Shown in pieces: positions 43,108 to 52,059 of a stretch of 64,000 nt of DNA. Numbering within the stretch: the first letter of the stretch is position 1; every line of letters begins with the position of its first letter. Under the pieces are notes generated by a model. It did not search any database and was not told the DNA's origin. It was given only the letters and a program-made list of their open reading frames with translations. Source of the stretch: JAMLIN01 sp041676645 (GTDB lineage: Bacteria > Pseudomonadota > Gammaproteobacteria > Burkholderiales > Burkholderiaceae_E); the NCBI GenBank assembly GCA_041676645.1, contig JBAYRO010000002.1, positions 47,308 to 111,307 on the forward strand, read 5' to 3'. The position numbers and the translations under genes are program-made.

Positions 43108-44646
43108 TCACTTGTCCAGCCACATGGCCCGCGGCCGGATCAGGCTGTTCTGCAGCAGCGGAACATCCTTGACAGAGGGCTGGGCGATCGAAAAATAGGT
43201 GGTGCGGATCGGGACCAGCGCGATCGCATCGTCCGAGAAGGCCTGGGCCACGTCGCAGTACAGCTCGTGGCGCTTCGCCTGGTCGGTCTCGACGCGGGCC
43301 TCGTCGAGCAGGGCATCGATCTTCGTGGCGTCGTGGCGCATCACCGCCCTGCCCGTCTTGTTGCTGAAGTAATAGGAGAGCACCAGGTCGGGATCACCAC
43401 CGATGTCGCTGAAGCGCCAGACGTCCATCTCGTAGTCGCCGCTCAGTCCCACCCGCACGTTCTGGCTCTGCTCCACCAGCCGGATCTCCGCCTTGATGCC
43501 GGCCTGCTCCATGAACTGCTGGATCATGGCGCCCTGGCGTCGGCCAGCCGGTGTGTTCGTGGTGGTCAGCTGGAACTCGACCGGCTTGCCGATCTCCTTG
43601 ACGATGGCCTTCGCCTTCTCGGGGTCGTAGCCCCGCCAGTTCAGCTCCGGGCAATGCCAGCTGGACCGGGCGCCGAGCAGGTCGGTCGAAACCGTCGTGG
43701 TACCGAGGAAGTAGGTGTCGACCATCGCCGGCGCGTTGAACGCATGGGTCACCGCGGCGCGGACACGGGGATCATCGAAGGGCGGCTTGCTGTGGTTGAA
43801 GTTCCACATGAAGCCACCCGAACCCTCGTATTCGTGCACCACCAGGTCCGACTGCTGCTTCGCGTCGACAACGTGGGTGGCGACGTCCATCCTGCCGATA
43901 TCGACTTCACCCGACTTGATGCTCTGGTAACGCGTGTTGCCGTCGGGCAGGATCCGGTAGACGACCTGGTCCAGGTAGGGCAGCGTGCTGTCCCAGTAGT
44001 CGGGATTCCGCTCCATCGTGACACTGTCGCCGGCGCGCCATTCCTTGAACACGAACGGCCCGGTGCCCACCGGCTTGCGATGGAAGCCTTCGGGATCCTC
44101 CTGAAGAGCGGTCGGCGAGCCGATGAAATTCAGCAGATGCTCGAGGGCCAGCACCGAATGCAACGCGGTCCAGGGCTTGCTGAGCACGAAGCGCACGCTG
44201 TAGTCGTCGACCTTTTCGACCGTCTTGATCGGCGCCATCATCGAGCTGTTGATACCCGAGTCCTCGGCCAGCACCCACTCGTAGTGGTGAATCACCGCAT
44301 CGGCGTTGAAGGGCGTGCCGTCATGGAACTTCACGCCTTCGCGCAGCTTCACCACCGCGCTCAGGCGATCGGGCGCTTCGGTGAACTCGAGACCCAGGCG
44401 GGGCACGATGTTCGAGCCCTCGTAGGCGAACAGGGTCTCCATCACGGCCGATGCCGGAGTCGATGTGTTCTGGTTGAAGATCCGCGCCTTGCGATGGTTG
44501 AAACCGTTGAACTCCGCTTCGGTGCCGATCGTCAGTGTGCCGCCGCGCCTGGGTTCCGCCGCCGTGGCCGGGGCGAGTGCGAGGATTGAAGCGGCCAGCG
44601 TCATGGTGGCAACCGCGATACGGCGTGTCGAAGCTCGGGAATTCAT
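43108..44646 (-). CDS. Peptide/opine-type ABC substrate-binding protein, copy 2
   Basis: A 512-residue paralogue of the 41484-43028 protein, with a distinct signal peptide (NSRASTRRIAVATMTLAAS..., cleavage near TAA-EPR). The mature core shares GGTLTIGTEAEFNGFNHRKARIFNQNT, GTGPFVFKEWRAGDSVTMERNPDYW and SQNVRVGLSGDYEMDVWRF. Differences cluster between residues 145 and 190 and at scattered ligand-side positions, so the two may bind different relatives of one compound class. It lies 43 bases after the second ATPase gene. Confidence 0.9.
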   Translation of the reverse strand: MNSRASTRRIAVATMTLAASILALAPATAAEPRRGGTLTIGTEAEFNGFNHRKARIFNQNTSTPASAVMETLFAYEGSNIVPRLGLEFTEAPDRLSAVVKLREGVKFHDGTPFNADAVIHHYEWVLAEDSGINSSMMAPIKTVEKVDDYSVRFVLSKPWTALHSVLALEHLLNFIGSPTALQEDPEGFHRKPVGTGPFVFKEWRAGDSVTMERNPDYWDSTLPYLDQVVYRILPDGNTRYQSIKSGEVDIGRMDVATHVVDAKQQSDLVVHEYEGSGGFMWNFNHSKPPFDDPRVRAAVTHAFNAPAMVDTYFLGTTTVSTDLLGARSSWHCPELNWRGYDPEKAKAIVKEIGKPVEFQLTTTNTPAGRRQGAMIQQFMEQAGIKAEIRLVEQSQNVRVGLSGDYEMDVWRFSDIGGDPDLVLSYYFSNKTGRAVMRHDATKIDALLDEARVETDQAKRHELYCDVAQAFSDDAIALVPIRTTYFSIAQPSVKDVPLLQNSLIRPRAMWLDK

Positions 44647-44689
44647 GCGATGTCTCCTCAGTCGTTTTGCAGGTAATGAACCACGGCCA

Positions 44690-45670
44690 TCAGGAATCGG
44701 CCGTGACGGGGAAATGGCAGGCCACGGAACGGTCGCGACCCGATTCGATCAGCCCGGGTTCGACCCGGGCACAGAGCTCGCGTGCCGCCGGGCACCGGCT
44801 GCGGAACCGGCAACCCAGGCCCACATCCATCGGCGAGGGAATCTCGCCGGTGAGCGTGACCCGCTCGGTGCCGACATCGGGGTCGGCCACCGGAACGGCG
44901 CTGAGCAGGCAGGCGGTATACGGATGGGCCGGCCGATCGAGCACCTCGGCCGCCTCGCCGATCTCGCAGATCCGCCCGAGGTACATGACCGCGATCCTGT
45001 CGGCGACATTGCGCACCACCGCGAGATCGTGCGTGATGAACAGCATGCTCAGTCCGAGTCGCTCGCGCAGCTCGTTGAGGACATTGAGCACCTGGGCACG
45101 CACCGAGACATCGAGCGCCGACACCGGCTCGTCGCAGACCAGCAGCTCGGGCTCGAGCACCAGCGCGCGTGCGATCGAGATCCGCTGGCACTGGCCCCCG
45201 GAGAACTCGTGCGGATAGCGGTCCAGCGCGCCGGCGGGATCGACGCCGACCAGCTCGAGCACTTTGCGGATCCGCTGGCCGGATCCGACGGGATCGAATC
45301 GGCCATTGATACGAAGCGGCGCCTCGAGGATGTCCCGGATCCGCCGCCGCGGATTCAGCGATGAAATCGGGTCCTGGAAGATCATCTGGAAACGCGGGCG
45401 CATGCGCTTGAGCTCGCTCGTGCTCAGCTTCGCGATGTCGACGCCCCCGAGCCGCACGGCACCCCGGCTGTAGGGCGAGAGCTGCATCAGGGCGCGCACG
45501 ATCGACGACTTGCCGCAGCCGGATTCGCCGACCAGCGCCAGGGTCTCGCCCGCCGCCACATCGAAGGAAACGCCGTCGACCGCGCGCAGCACCTGGCCGC
45601 CCGCAAGCGGATACTCGACCACGAGGTCCTCGACGCCGAGCGTCGCGGTCGGCGATGAATCGCTCGTCAT
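44690..45670 (-). CDS. Dipeptide/oligopeptide-type ABC ATPase (DppF-like)
   Basis: A 326-residue ATPase. Walker A GESGCGKSS, Q-loop FQDPISSLNPRRRIRDI, signature FSGGQCQRISIARAL, Walker B LLVCDEPVSALDVSV, then the C-terminal oligopeptide-ABC domain with CRFRSRCPAARELC. It overlaps the DppD-like gene (ATGA). Both ATPases are adjacent to the permeases and to the two binding proteins, so all five parts are present. Confidence 0.92.
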   Translation of the reverse strand: MTSDSSPTATLGVEDLVVEYPLAGGQVLRAVDGVSFDVAAGETLALVGESGCGKSSIVRALMQLSPYSRGAVRLGGVDIAKLSTSELKRMRPRFQMIFQDPISSLNPRRRIRDILEAPLRINGRFDPVGSGQRIRKVLELVGVDPAGALDRYPHEFSGGQCQRISIARALVLEPELLVCDEPVSALDVSVRAQVLNVLNELRERLGLSMLFITHDLAVVRNVADRIAVMYLGRICEIGEAAEVLDRPAHPYTACLLSAVPVADPDVGTERVTLTGEIPSPMDVGLGCRFRSRCPAARELCARVEPGLIESGRDRSVACHFPVTADS

Positions 45671-46650
45671 GTCTCCTCCAGCGGATGCCAGCAGCGATGG
45701 AGATGCCCCTGTTCGTCCGACGCCATGGGCGGCGTGCGCTCGGTGCAGATCGCATCGGCGCGATCGCAGCGCGGCGCGTAACGGCATCCGGTCGTATCCC
45801 CGAACACCACCGGCGGGCGCCCCGGAATCGTGAACAAGCGGGTATGCGGGGGGTCGTCCAGTCGCGGTATCGAGCGCAGCAGCGCCGCGGTATAGGGCAT
45901 CCGCGGCCGGCGGAAGATCTCGCGGGTCGGCGCCTTCTCGACGAGGCGTCCGGCATACATCACCGCGATCTCGTCGGCACGGCCCGCGGCAATGCCGAGG
46001 TCGTGGGTGATCAGGATCATGGTCATGTGGCGCTCGGCCTGCAGCCGGCCCAGCAGGTCGAGGATGTCGGCCTGCACCGTCACATCGAGCGCGGTGGTCG
46101 GCTCATCGGCGATCAGCAGCTCGGGCTCGCATGCGATCGCCATGGCGATGACCACGCGCTGGCGCATGCCTCCGGAAAGCTGGTGCGGATACTGCCGGGC
46201 GCGCTGCGCCGGCGAGGCGATGCCGACGGTGGCGAGCAGTTCGACAGCGCGCTCGTGCGCTGCGGCCGGCTTCATGCCCAGGTGCAGGCGCAATCCCTCG
46301 GCGAGCTGCGAGCCGATCGTGCGCACCGGATTGAGCGCCGTCATCGGATCCTGGAAGACCATCGCGATCCGGCGCCCGCGCACCGAGCGGATCGCCGCCC
46401 GATCGAGCGCAAGCAGGTTCTCGCCGTCGAAAAGCACCCTCGCTCCGGGCGCCACGCTCGCACTGGGTGGCAGCAGCCGCAGGATGGTCCGCGAAAGCAC
46501 CGACTTGCCCGAGCCGGATTCGCCGACGACCGCCAGGGTCGTGCCGCGCCGCACGTCGAGGTCGACCGAATCGAGCGCATGCAGCTGCCCGCGCGGAGTG
46601 TCGAAATCGACGCTCAGGCCGCGCACCTCGAGGATGGTCCCGCCGCTCAC
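45667..46650 (-). CDS. Dipeptide/oligopeptide-type ABC ATPase (DppD-like)
   Basis: A 327-residue ATPase starting at GTG 46650, which overlaps the permease stop (GTGA). It has Walker A GESGSGKS, the VFQDPMTALNPVRTIG Q-loop, LSGGMRQRVVIAMAIACEPELLIADEPTTALDVT with signature and Walker B, the H-loop ITHDLGIAAG, and a C-terminal domain ending CRYAPRCDRADAIC, which is the conserved Cys region of oligopeptide ATPases. Confidence 0.92.
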   Translation of the reverse strand: MSGGTILEVRGLSVDFDTPRGQLHALDSVDLDVRRGTTLAVVGESGSGKSVLSRTILRLLPPSASVAPGARVLFDGENLLALDRAAIRSVRGRRIAMVFQDPMTALNPVRTIGSQLAEGLRLHLGMKPAAAHERAVELLATVGIASPAQRARQYPHQLSGGMRQRVVIAMAIACEPELLIADEPTTALDVTVQADILDLLGRLQAERHMTMILITHDLGIAAGRADEIAVMYAGRLVEKAPTREIFRRPRMPYTAALLRSIPRLDDPPHTRLFTIPGRPPVVFGDTTGCRYAPRCDRADAICTERTPPMASDEQGHLHRCWHPLEET

Positions 46651-47537
46651 GACAGGCCTCCCGCCTTGGCCTCGTGGCGCTGACGCAGGTGGTCGCCGAT
46701 CAGGTTGAGGCTGAGCACCGTCAGGAACATGACGGCCGCCGGGATCAGGCTCGCATGCGGCACCCGTTCCAGCGCCTCCCGGCCTTCGGCGATCATTCCG
46801 CCCCAGCTCGGGGTCGGCGGGCGCACCCCGACGCCGAGGAAGCTCAGCGAACCCTCGGCGACGATCATGATCGACATCATGGTCAGGGCGTAGGTGAGCA
46901 GCACCATCACCATGTTCGGCAGGATCTCGCGCCCCATGATGTAGGCATCGCTCGCGCCCGCGGTGCGCGCCGCAAGCACGAACTCGCGGCTTATGAGCGG
47001 CAGGGCATTGGCCCTCGCGATGCGCGCGAACGCCGGGATCGACATGATGCCCAGTGCGATCGTGACGTTGCGAAGCGACGGACCGAGGACCGCCGTCAGC
47101 CCGAGCGCGAACACCAGACTCGGAAACGCCAGCATCGCATCGGTGACCGCGAGAATCGCCACGCGCAGCGCGCCGGCATAGTAGGCGGCGAGCAGCCCGA
47201 ACAGGCTGCCGCCCAGCAGGCCGATCGCCGGCGCGACCAGGCTCACCGTCAGCGACACCCGCGCGCCATGGGCCAGGCGCGACAGCAGGTCGCGGCCATC
47301 CAGATCGGTGCCCAGCAGGTGCGCCTTGCTGGGTCCCTGCTCGACGGCCGCGAAGTCCATCCGGTTGGGCGGCGGAATCGGCAGCCAGTCCGCGAGCAGG
47401 GCGGCCGCGAACACCAGCGCGACCCAGGCCATGGGCAGCCACAGCCGCAGGACGGAGCCACGGCGCCGCCCGCGCACCGGCGCGGTGGCGCCCTCGGGCG
47501 TTTCCACGCCTGTCCCGGAATCGATGATCGTGCTCAT
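46647..47537 (-). CDS. Dipeptide/oligopeptide-type ABC permease (DppC-like)
   Basis: A 296-residue permease with six predicted spans after an N-terminal cytoplasmic tail. It carries HLLGTDLDGRDLLSRLAHGARVSL, AAYYAGALRVAILAVTDAMLAFPSLV and the EAA-type coupling loop region EFVLAARTAGASDAYIMGREILPN, then SFLGVGVRPPTPSWGGMI. It overlaps both neighbours (DppB-like stop and DppD-like GTG). Confidence 0.92.
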   Translation of the reverse strand: MSTIIDSGTGVETPEGATAPVRGRRRGSVLRLWLPMAWVALVFAAALLADWLPIPPPNRMDFAAVEQGPSKAHLLGTDLDGRDLLSRLAHGARVSLTVSLVAPAIGLLGGSLFGLLAAYYAGALRVAILAVTDAMLAFPSLVFALGLTAVLGPSLRNVTIALGIMSIPAFARIARANALPLISREFVLAARTAGASDAYIMGREILPNMVMVLLTYALTMMSIMIVAEGSLSFLGVGVRPPTPSWGGMIAEGREALERVPHASLIPAAVMFLTVLSLNLIGDHLRQRHEAKAGGLS

Positions 47538-48508
47538 CGTCGCCCCCTCGCCCCGATGCGCGGGTCGAGCACGGCGTACAGCGCATCGACCAGCAGATTG
47601 ACGACCACGAACGAGACGCCGATGAAGAGAACGACGCCCTGCAGGGTCAGGAAGTCGCGTCGGGTGATCGATTCGATCAGCAGCCGGCCCACGCCGGGCA
47701 GGGCGAACAGCGTCTCGATGATCACCGCGCCGCCGATCAGGTGGCCGACGTTGATGCCCATCACCGTGATCAGGCTGAAGGACGACGGGCGCAAGGCATG
47801 GCGAACCAGCACCTGGAAATCCGACAGGCCCTTGGCGCGGGCCACGGTCACGAACTCCTCGCGCAGCGTGGTCGCGATGTCGCTGCGCAGCAGGCGCAGG
47901 TAGACCGGCGCCTCGACCAGCGCAAGCGTGAGCGCCGGGAGGAACATCGACGCAAGGTTCGGCCCGAGGCCGTCCGACAGGGGACGAAAGCCGGTTGCCG
48001 GAAACCAGTCCAGCGCGATGGCGAACACCAGGATCAGCACGATGCCGAGCACGAAATGCGGAACCGACAGGACGCCGAATGCCGCGCTGGAGATGGCGCT
48101 GTCCACGCGCGATCCTTCCCGGTAGCCGGCCAGCACTCCGAGCGGCAGCGCGATGAGCAAGGCCAGGAACTGGGCGAGCACCATCAGTTCGATGGACACG
48201 GGCAGGCGGGTCGCGATCGAATGGGCCACCTCTTCGCCGGTGAGCGGCGATCGTCCGAGATCCCCCTGCAGCGCGTTCCACGTCCACAGCCCGAAGCGTT
48301 CGCCCATGGGACGGTCGAGGCCGAGATCGGCCTCGATCCGAGCCAACTCCTCCGGCGTCGAGTTCTCGCCCAGGAGCGAATCCGCGAGATTGCCGGGCAG
48401 CAGCTCGAGCATCAGGAAGGTGCCCACCGCCAGCAGCGTCACGACGATGGCCACATGGCCGCCGCGCCTCGCGAATTGATTCGCATGCCTGCTGATGAAA
48501 CGTTTCAT
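47534..48508 (-). CDS. Dipeptide/oligopeptide-type ABC permease (DppB-like)
   Basis: A 324-residue permease with six spans. Features include VTLLAVGTFLMLELLPGNLADSLL, GLDRPMGERFGLWTWNALQGDLGRS, LDWFPATGFRPLSDG, and the coupling loop EFVTVARAKGLSDFQVLVRHALRPS. It is the first transporter gene after the LacI-type regulator. Its start codon lies inside a palindrome that resembles a LacI-family operator. It overlaps the DppC-like gene by four bases. Confidence 0.93.
   Translation of the reverse strand: MKRFISRHANQFARRGGHVAIVVTLLAVGTFLMLELLPGNLADSLLGENSTPEELARIEADLGLDRPMGERFGLWTWNALQGDLGRSPLTGEEVAHSIATRLPVSIELMVLAQFLALLIALPLGVLAGYREGSRVDSAISSAAFGVLSVPHFVLGIVLILVFAIALDWFPATGFRPLSDGLGPNLASMFLPALTLALVEAPVYLRLLRSDIATTLREEFVTVARAKGLSDFQVLVRHALRPSSFSLITVMGINVGHLIGGAVIIETLFALPGVGRLLIESITRRDFLTLQGVVLFIGVSFVVVNLLVDALYAVLDPRIGARGRR
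48495..48508. promoter_or_regulatory. Candidate LacI-family operator over the DppB-like start
   Basis: ATGAAACGTTTCAT (48495-48508) is a perfect 14-base palindrome with a central CG, the form seen in many GalR/LacI-family operators. It covers the DppB-like start codon (ATG AAA CGT TTC AT). It lies 123 bases from a LacI-type gene that precedes the operon on the same strand. Coding for MKRF could also produce this by chance. Confidence 0.4.
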
Positions 48509-48579
48509 TAAATCCCCGACCAATGTCTCTTCCAGAATCTTTTGTCGAAATTTCAGGGAATCATGCGACCGATGCCGCA

Positions 48580-48634
48580 CCAGGGCGGGAACCACCCTGG
48601 GCGCATTCTTGCCGCATCGAGGCAGGCTCGTCAA
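48580..48634 (-). promoter_or_regulatory. Possible promoter and hairpin in the regulator-transporter gap
   Basis: On the minus strand TTGACG (48634-48629) and AAGAAT (48610-48605) are 18 bases apart, near sigma-70 spacing. The hairpin CCAGGG...CCCTGG (48580-48600, one mismatch, loop GAA) lies about where transcription would start. It may instead end the LacI-type transcript, but no U-run follows. Confidence 0.35.
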
Positions 48635-49692
48635 GACCTCTTGCGGTTTCGCCTGGCGACCGGGGCAGCCGCGCACGAGCCCCGTTCACAGTACTCGGCC
48701 TTCAGCAGGATCCGTCGCGGTGGCGTGTCGTCGCCATCCCGGATCCGGTCGAGCAGCAGGCTCACCAGGCCGTCGGCGATGATGTCGGCATCGATCCGAA
48801 GCGTCGAGATCGGCGGCTGGTGGTAGCGCATGAAGCCCGGTTCGCCGAGGCTGACCACCGAGATGTCTTCCGGAATCCGCAGGCCCCGCCCCCGGATCGC
48901 GTTGAGCACGTCGCCCAGCATGTTGGTGCCGAGCGAGACGATGGCCGTCGGCGGACGAGGGGCATCCAGGACCGCGACGATCGCATCGAACGCCGGGCTC
49001 ATGACGGTCGGCAGACGCAGGACCAGATCTTCCGGCACGGCGAGACGCCGCTCCTCGAAGCCCGCCCGAAAACCCTCGATCCGGCGGCTGATCGGTCGTG
49101 ATTCGCTTTGCGACAGGACCAGCGCGATACGGTGGTGCCCAAGTCCGATCAGGCGTGCAACCAGTTCGCGCAATGCCGGCGCATGCTCGACGAGCAGGCA
49201 GTCGCGCTGCACGTCGAAGTCGCGATCGTAGATGACCGTCGGCAAGGGCAGATCCCGTACGGCCGCCACCACGCGGGGGTCGCGCTCGTTGCCCGGGGTG
49301 ATGATGACGCCATCCATGGCGCGCGACTGGAACACGCCGAGCAGTTCCATCTCGCGATCGGCGATGCTCAGGCTGTTGGCGAGCAGGGGCATGTAGCCCC
49401 TGGCATGCAGGCGGCTCTCGACCGCCTGAAACACCCGCGCGTACAGGGGGTTGGCAAGGTCGGTGAACATCATGCCGACGGTCTTGCTCGTGCGTGAACG
49501 CAAGGACCGGGCGACATGGTTGGGCCGGTAGCCGAGGCGATCGACCGCCTGCTCGACGCGTTGCCGGATATCGGGCGTGACATTGCTCGCCCCGTTGAGC
49601 ACGCGCGACGCGCTACCCAGGGAGACCCCCGCAAGCCGGGCAACATCCCGGATGCTGATCTGTGACGACTGCTGTTTGCCTTTCCTGGCCAT
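48631..49692 (-). CDS. LacI-family transcriptional regulator
   Basis: A 353-residue repressor. The N-terminal helix-turn-helix is ISIRDVARLAGVSLGSASRVLN (about 12-34) and the hinge helix region is RPNHVARSLRS. The periplasmic-binding-like effector domain starts at VGMMFTDLANPLYARVFQAVESRLHARGYMPLLANS and includes MDGVIITPGN and YHQPPISTLRIDADIIADGLVSLLLDRI. It lies directly upstream of the binding-protein-dependent transporter on the same strand, so it most likely regulates that operon; the effector is unknown. The C-terminus is Arg-rich. Confidence 0.92.
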   Translation of the reverse strand: MARKGKQQSSQISIRDVARLAGVSLGSASRVLNGASNVTPDIRQRVEQAVDRLGYRPNHVARSLRSRTSKTVGMMFTDLANPLYARVFQAVESRLHARGYMPLLANSLSIADREMELLGVFQSRAMDGVIITPGNERDPRVVAAVRDLPLPTVIYDRDFDVQRDCLLVEHAPALRELVARLIGLGHHRIALVLSQSESRPISRRIEGFRAGFEERRLAVPEDLVLRLPTVMSPAFDAIVAVLDAPRPPTAIVSLGTNMLGDVLNAIRGRGLRIPEDISVVSLGEPGFMRYHQPPISTLRIDADIIADGLVSLLLDRIRDGDDTPPRRILLKAEYCERGSCAAAPVARRNRKRS

Positions 49693-49816
49693 CGCCCCCG
49701 CTCCGAGGCGCTATTTCAGCACATCGAAGCGAGGACCGAGCCTCCGGTCGCAACCCGGCGGCCCGTCGCCGGGCGGACGCGCCCGGCAAGGGGCGCGTCC
49801 AGTCCGCCAGGAACGC

Positions 49817-51937
49817 TCAGGTCCCGATCACGCCGCCATCGTCCTTGCGGACCACGAAGGTGGCCGAGCGCGGGCGCGAGCCGGTGGCGCCATCGGGCCA
49901 GGTCGAGAACAGCGTCGGATTCCGTGCGATCTGGTTCTCGGTCACGGTCACGCCTTCGATCTTCGGCGTGTTCGGATGGGCGGCGAGCTCACCCGGATGC
50001 TGGACGTTGACGAACATCGCGGTGCCGTCGGGCGTGAATGCCAGGCCGGTGATTTCGCAGGCGGACGGACCCACGAGGAAGCGGCGCAGCTCGCCCGTCC
50101 GCACGTCGGCGACCAGCATCTGGTTGTTGCCCTGGCCCTCGTACTCGCCGGCATCGGAGAAGTTGCCGTCGGTCTGGATCCAGAGCCGGCCTTCGGGGTC
50201 GAAGCCCAGGCCGTCGGGGCTGTTGAACATCACCTCGGGAGTGATCGATGCCGAGCCCGAGCGCGGGTCGTTCTTGTCGGGATACTTCAGCGCATTGCCC
50301 GCAAGCAGGAAGATGTCCCAGCCGAAGGTGAGCGAGTTCGGATCGTCCCCGGTCTCGTTCCAGCGGATGATATGCCCCCACAGGTTGTTGGCGCGGGGAT
50401 TGGCTGCATCGACCGCCGGCCGGGCGGTGCCGGCCACGGTGCTGCCGTCGGGCTCGTTGGCGCTTTCGGGGGTGCTGCCACGCCGGTTGTTGTTGGTCAG
50501 GGTGCAGTAGATCTCGCCGGACCGCTTGGGATTGGCGGCAACCCACTCGGGACGATCCATCATGGTGGCGCCGACGATGTCGGCCGCCTTGCGGGTGTTG
50601 ATCAGGATGTCGGCCTGGCTGTCGAAGCCGGCGGCGGCATCGAGCCCGTTCTGGCCATGCACCAGCGCAATCCACTCACCGGTGCCGGCGAGTTCATCGG
50701 GATTGGCGCCCGGCTCGAAGCGGGCCACGTAGAGGACGCCCGTATCGAGGATGTTCGCGCCGGTCGAGGGATTGGCCGGGTCGTAGATCCCCTCGCTCAC
50801 GAACTTGTAGATGTATTCGTTGCGCTCGTCATCGCCCATGTAGGCCACCACATGGCCGTCGGGAGCCACCACGATGCTGGCGTTCTCGTGCTTGAAGCGG
50901 CCCAGCGCCGTGCGCTTGATCGGCTTGCTGCCGGGGCGGAACGGATCGATCTCGACGACCCATCCGAAGCGGTTGGGTTCATTGGGCGTCGCCACCACGT
51001 CGAAGCGCGGATCGACCGTGTGCCAGAGATAGCCGAAGCCGTTCTCGGCCAGGCCGTAGCGGCTCTCCAGCTCGCTGGGCACATGGGCCGGATCGTTCCA
51101 GCCGAAGTAGCCGTTGAAGTTCTCCTCGCAGGTCAGGTAGGTACCCCAGGGCGTCTCGCCGTTGGCGCAGTTGTTGAGCGTGCCGAGCACCTCGGTGCCG
51201 CTCGGGTCGGCAGCCGTGCGCAGCGCCGGCGCCCCCGCCGCCGGCCCCTGGACCGCGATCGGGGTGTAGCCGGTGATGCGACGGTTGTAGACCGAGTCGC
51301 GAACATAGCTCCAGGAGCCGTCGGCCGCGCGCCGCACTTCGACCACGGACACACCGTGGGCGGCCAGCGCCTTCTTCGCCTTGTCGAAGGTGAACGGCAT
51401 CATCCAGTTGTCCGGATCGGTATCCCGCGCATAGAAGTACTCGGGGTTGATGTACTCGTGGTTCATCGCGAGCAGGCCGGCATCGCTGCTCACCTGTCCC
51501 TCGGCATCCCGGAACGGGAAGAAGGACATGCCGTCATGGTTGTCGCCCGCCTGCTGCTCCTGCGCTTCCCAGCTCTGGCTGGCGTCGCCGAGGAATTCCG
51601 GCGCGGCATTGGAGATCGGGTCGCCCCAGCGATAGATCACCTGGGCGGTATAGCCTTGCGGAACGACCACGTTGTCGGCGATCGACTTCGGAACCGAAGT
51701 CGCCAGGATCTGGCCGGGCTGCGGCCCGGGTTGCGGTCCGGGCTGCGGGCCCGCGGCGGGCGGAGGCTCGGCCGCAACGGCCGAATCACCGTCGCTGCCG
51801 CAGGCAGCGAGGAACGGAATGACCGCGGCGCCAAGCCCTGCCTTGAGCAGGGTACGACGCGCGAGCGCACGCTCGATGAACAGGCTCATCGCCGGATTGA
51901 GCGAAGGATTGACGGAATCGTCGTCTTTGACTGACAT
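49817..51937 (-). CDS. phoX: PhoX-type alkaline phosphatase
   Basis: A 706-residue DUF839/PhoX phosphatase. The twin-arginine signal ARRTLLKAGLG (26-36) is followed by the lipobox LAAC (Cys46), so it is predicted to be a Tat-exported lipoprotein. A PGPQ repeat linker is at about 61-75. The catalytic propeller includes GDNHDGMSFFPF, LAMNHEYINPEYF, YLTCEENFNGYFGW, GRFKHENASIVV and FNSPDGLGFDPEGRLWIQTDG. PhoX proteins are calcium/iron enzymes that free phosphate from organic esters. A Pho-box-like repeat lies upstream at 52040-52057. Confidence 0.92.
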   Translation of the reverse strand: MSVKDDDSVNPSLNPAMSLFIERALARRTLLKAGLGAAVIPFLAACGSDGDSAVAAEPPPAAGPQPGPQPGPQPGQILATSVPKSIADNVVVPQGYTAQVIYRWGDPISNAAPEFLGDASQSWEAQEQQAGDNHDGMSFFPFRDAEGQVSSDAGLLAMNHEYINPEYFYARDTDPDNWMMPFTFDKAKKALAAHGVSVVEVRRAADGSWSYVRDSVYNRRITGYTPIAVQGPAAGAPALRTAADPSGTEVLGTLNNCANGETPWGTYLTCEENFNGYFGWNDPAHVPSELESRYGLAENGFGYLWHTVDPRFDVVATPNEPNRFGWVVEIDPFRPGSKPIKRTALGRFKHENASIVVAPDGHVVAYMGDDERNEYIYKFVSEGIYDPANPSTGANILDTGVLYVARFEPGANPDELAGTGEWIALVHGQNGLDAAAGFDSQADILINTRKAADIVGATMMDRPEWVAANPKRSGEIYCTLTNNNRRGSTPESANEPDGSTVAGTARPAVDAANPRANNLWGHIIRWNETGDDPNSLTFGWDIFLLAGNALKYPDKNDPRSGSASITPEVMFNSPDGLGFDPEGRLWIQTDGNFSDAGEYEGQGNNQMLVADVRTGELRRFLVGPSACEITGLAFTPDGTAMFVNVQHPGELAAHPNTPKIEGVTVTENQIARNPTLFSTWPDGATGSRPRSATFVVRKDDGGVIGT

Positions 51938-52039
51938 GCCTGACTTGCTCCATGGCTGGGCGGAAGATGACCATGGAGAAGACTAGATTCCGGGTGTGAT
52001 CGATCCGTGTCGACGGCGTGAACGCGCCGTGTCGCCGAC

Positions 52040-52057
52040 ATGACCGGCCGATGACGG
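52040..52057 (-). promoter_or_regulatory. Pho-box-like repeat upstream of phoX
   Basis: Two 7-mers, ATGACCG (52040-52046) and ATGACGG (52051-52057), are 11 bases apart. Read on the minus strand toward phoX they are CCGTCAT-4-CGGTCAT, each 6 of 7 matches to the PhoB half-site CTGTCAT. The site lies two bases after the ppk stop and about 103 bases before the phoX start. Confidence 0.6.
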
Positions 52058-52059
52058 CC

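Noticed and set aside
47534..48676. Longer upstream start for the DppB-like permease
   Set aside because: It would run through the LacI-type gene end. The MKRF start at 48508 fits the family and lies next to the permease's first span.
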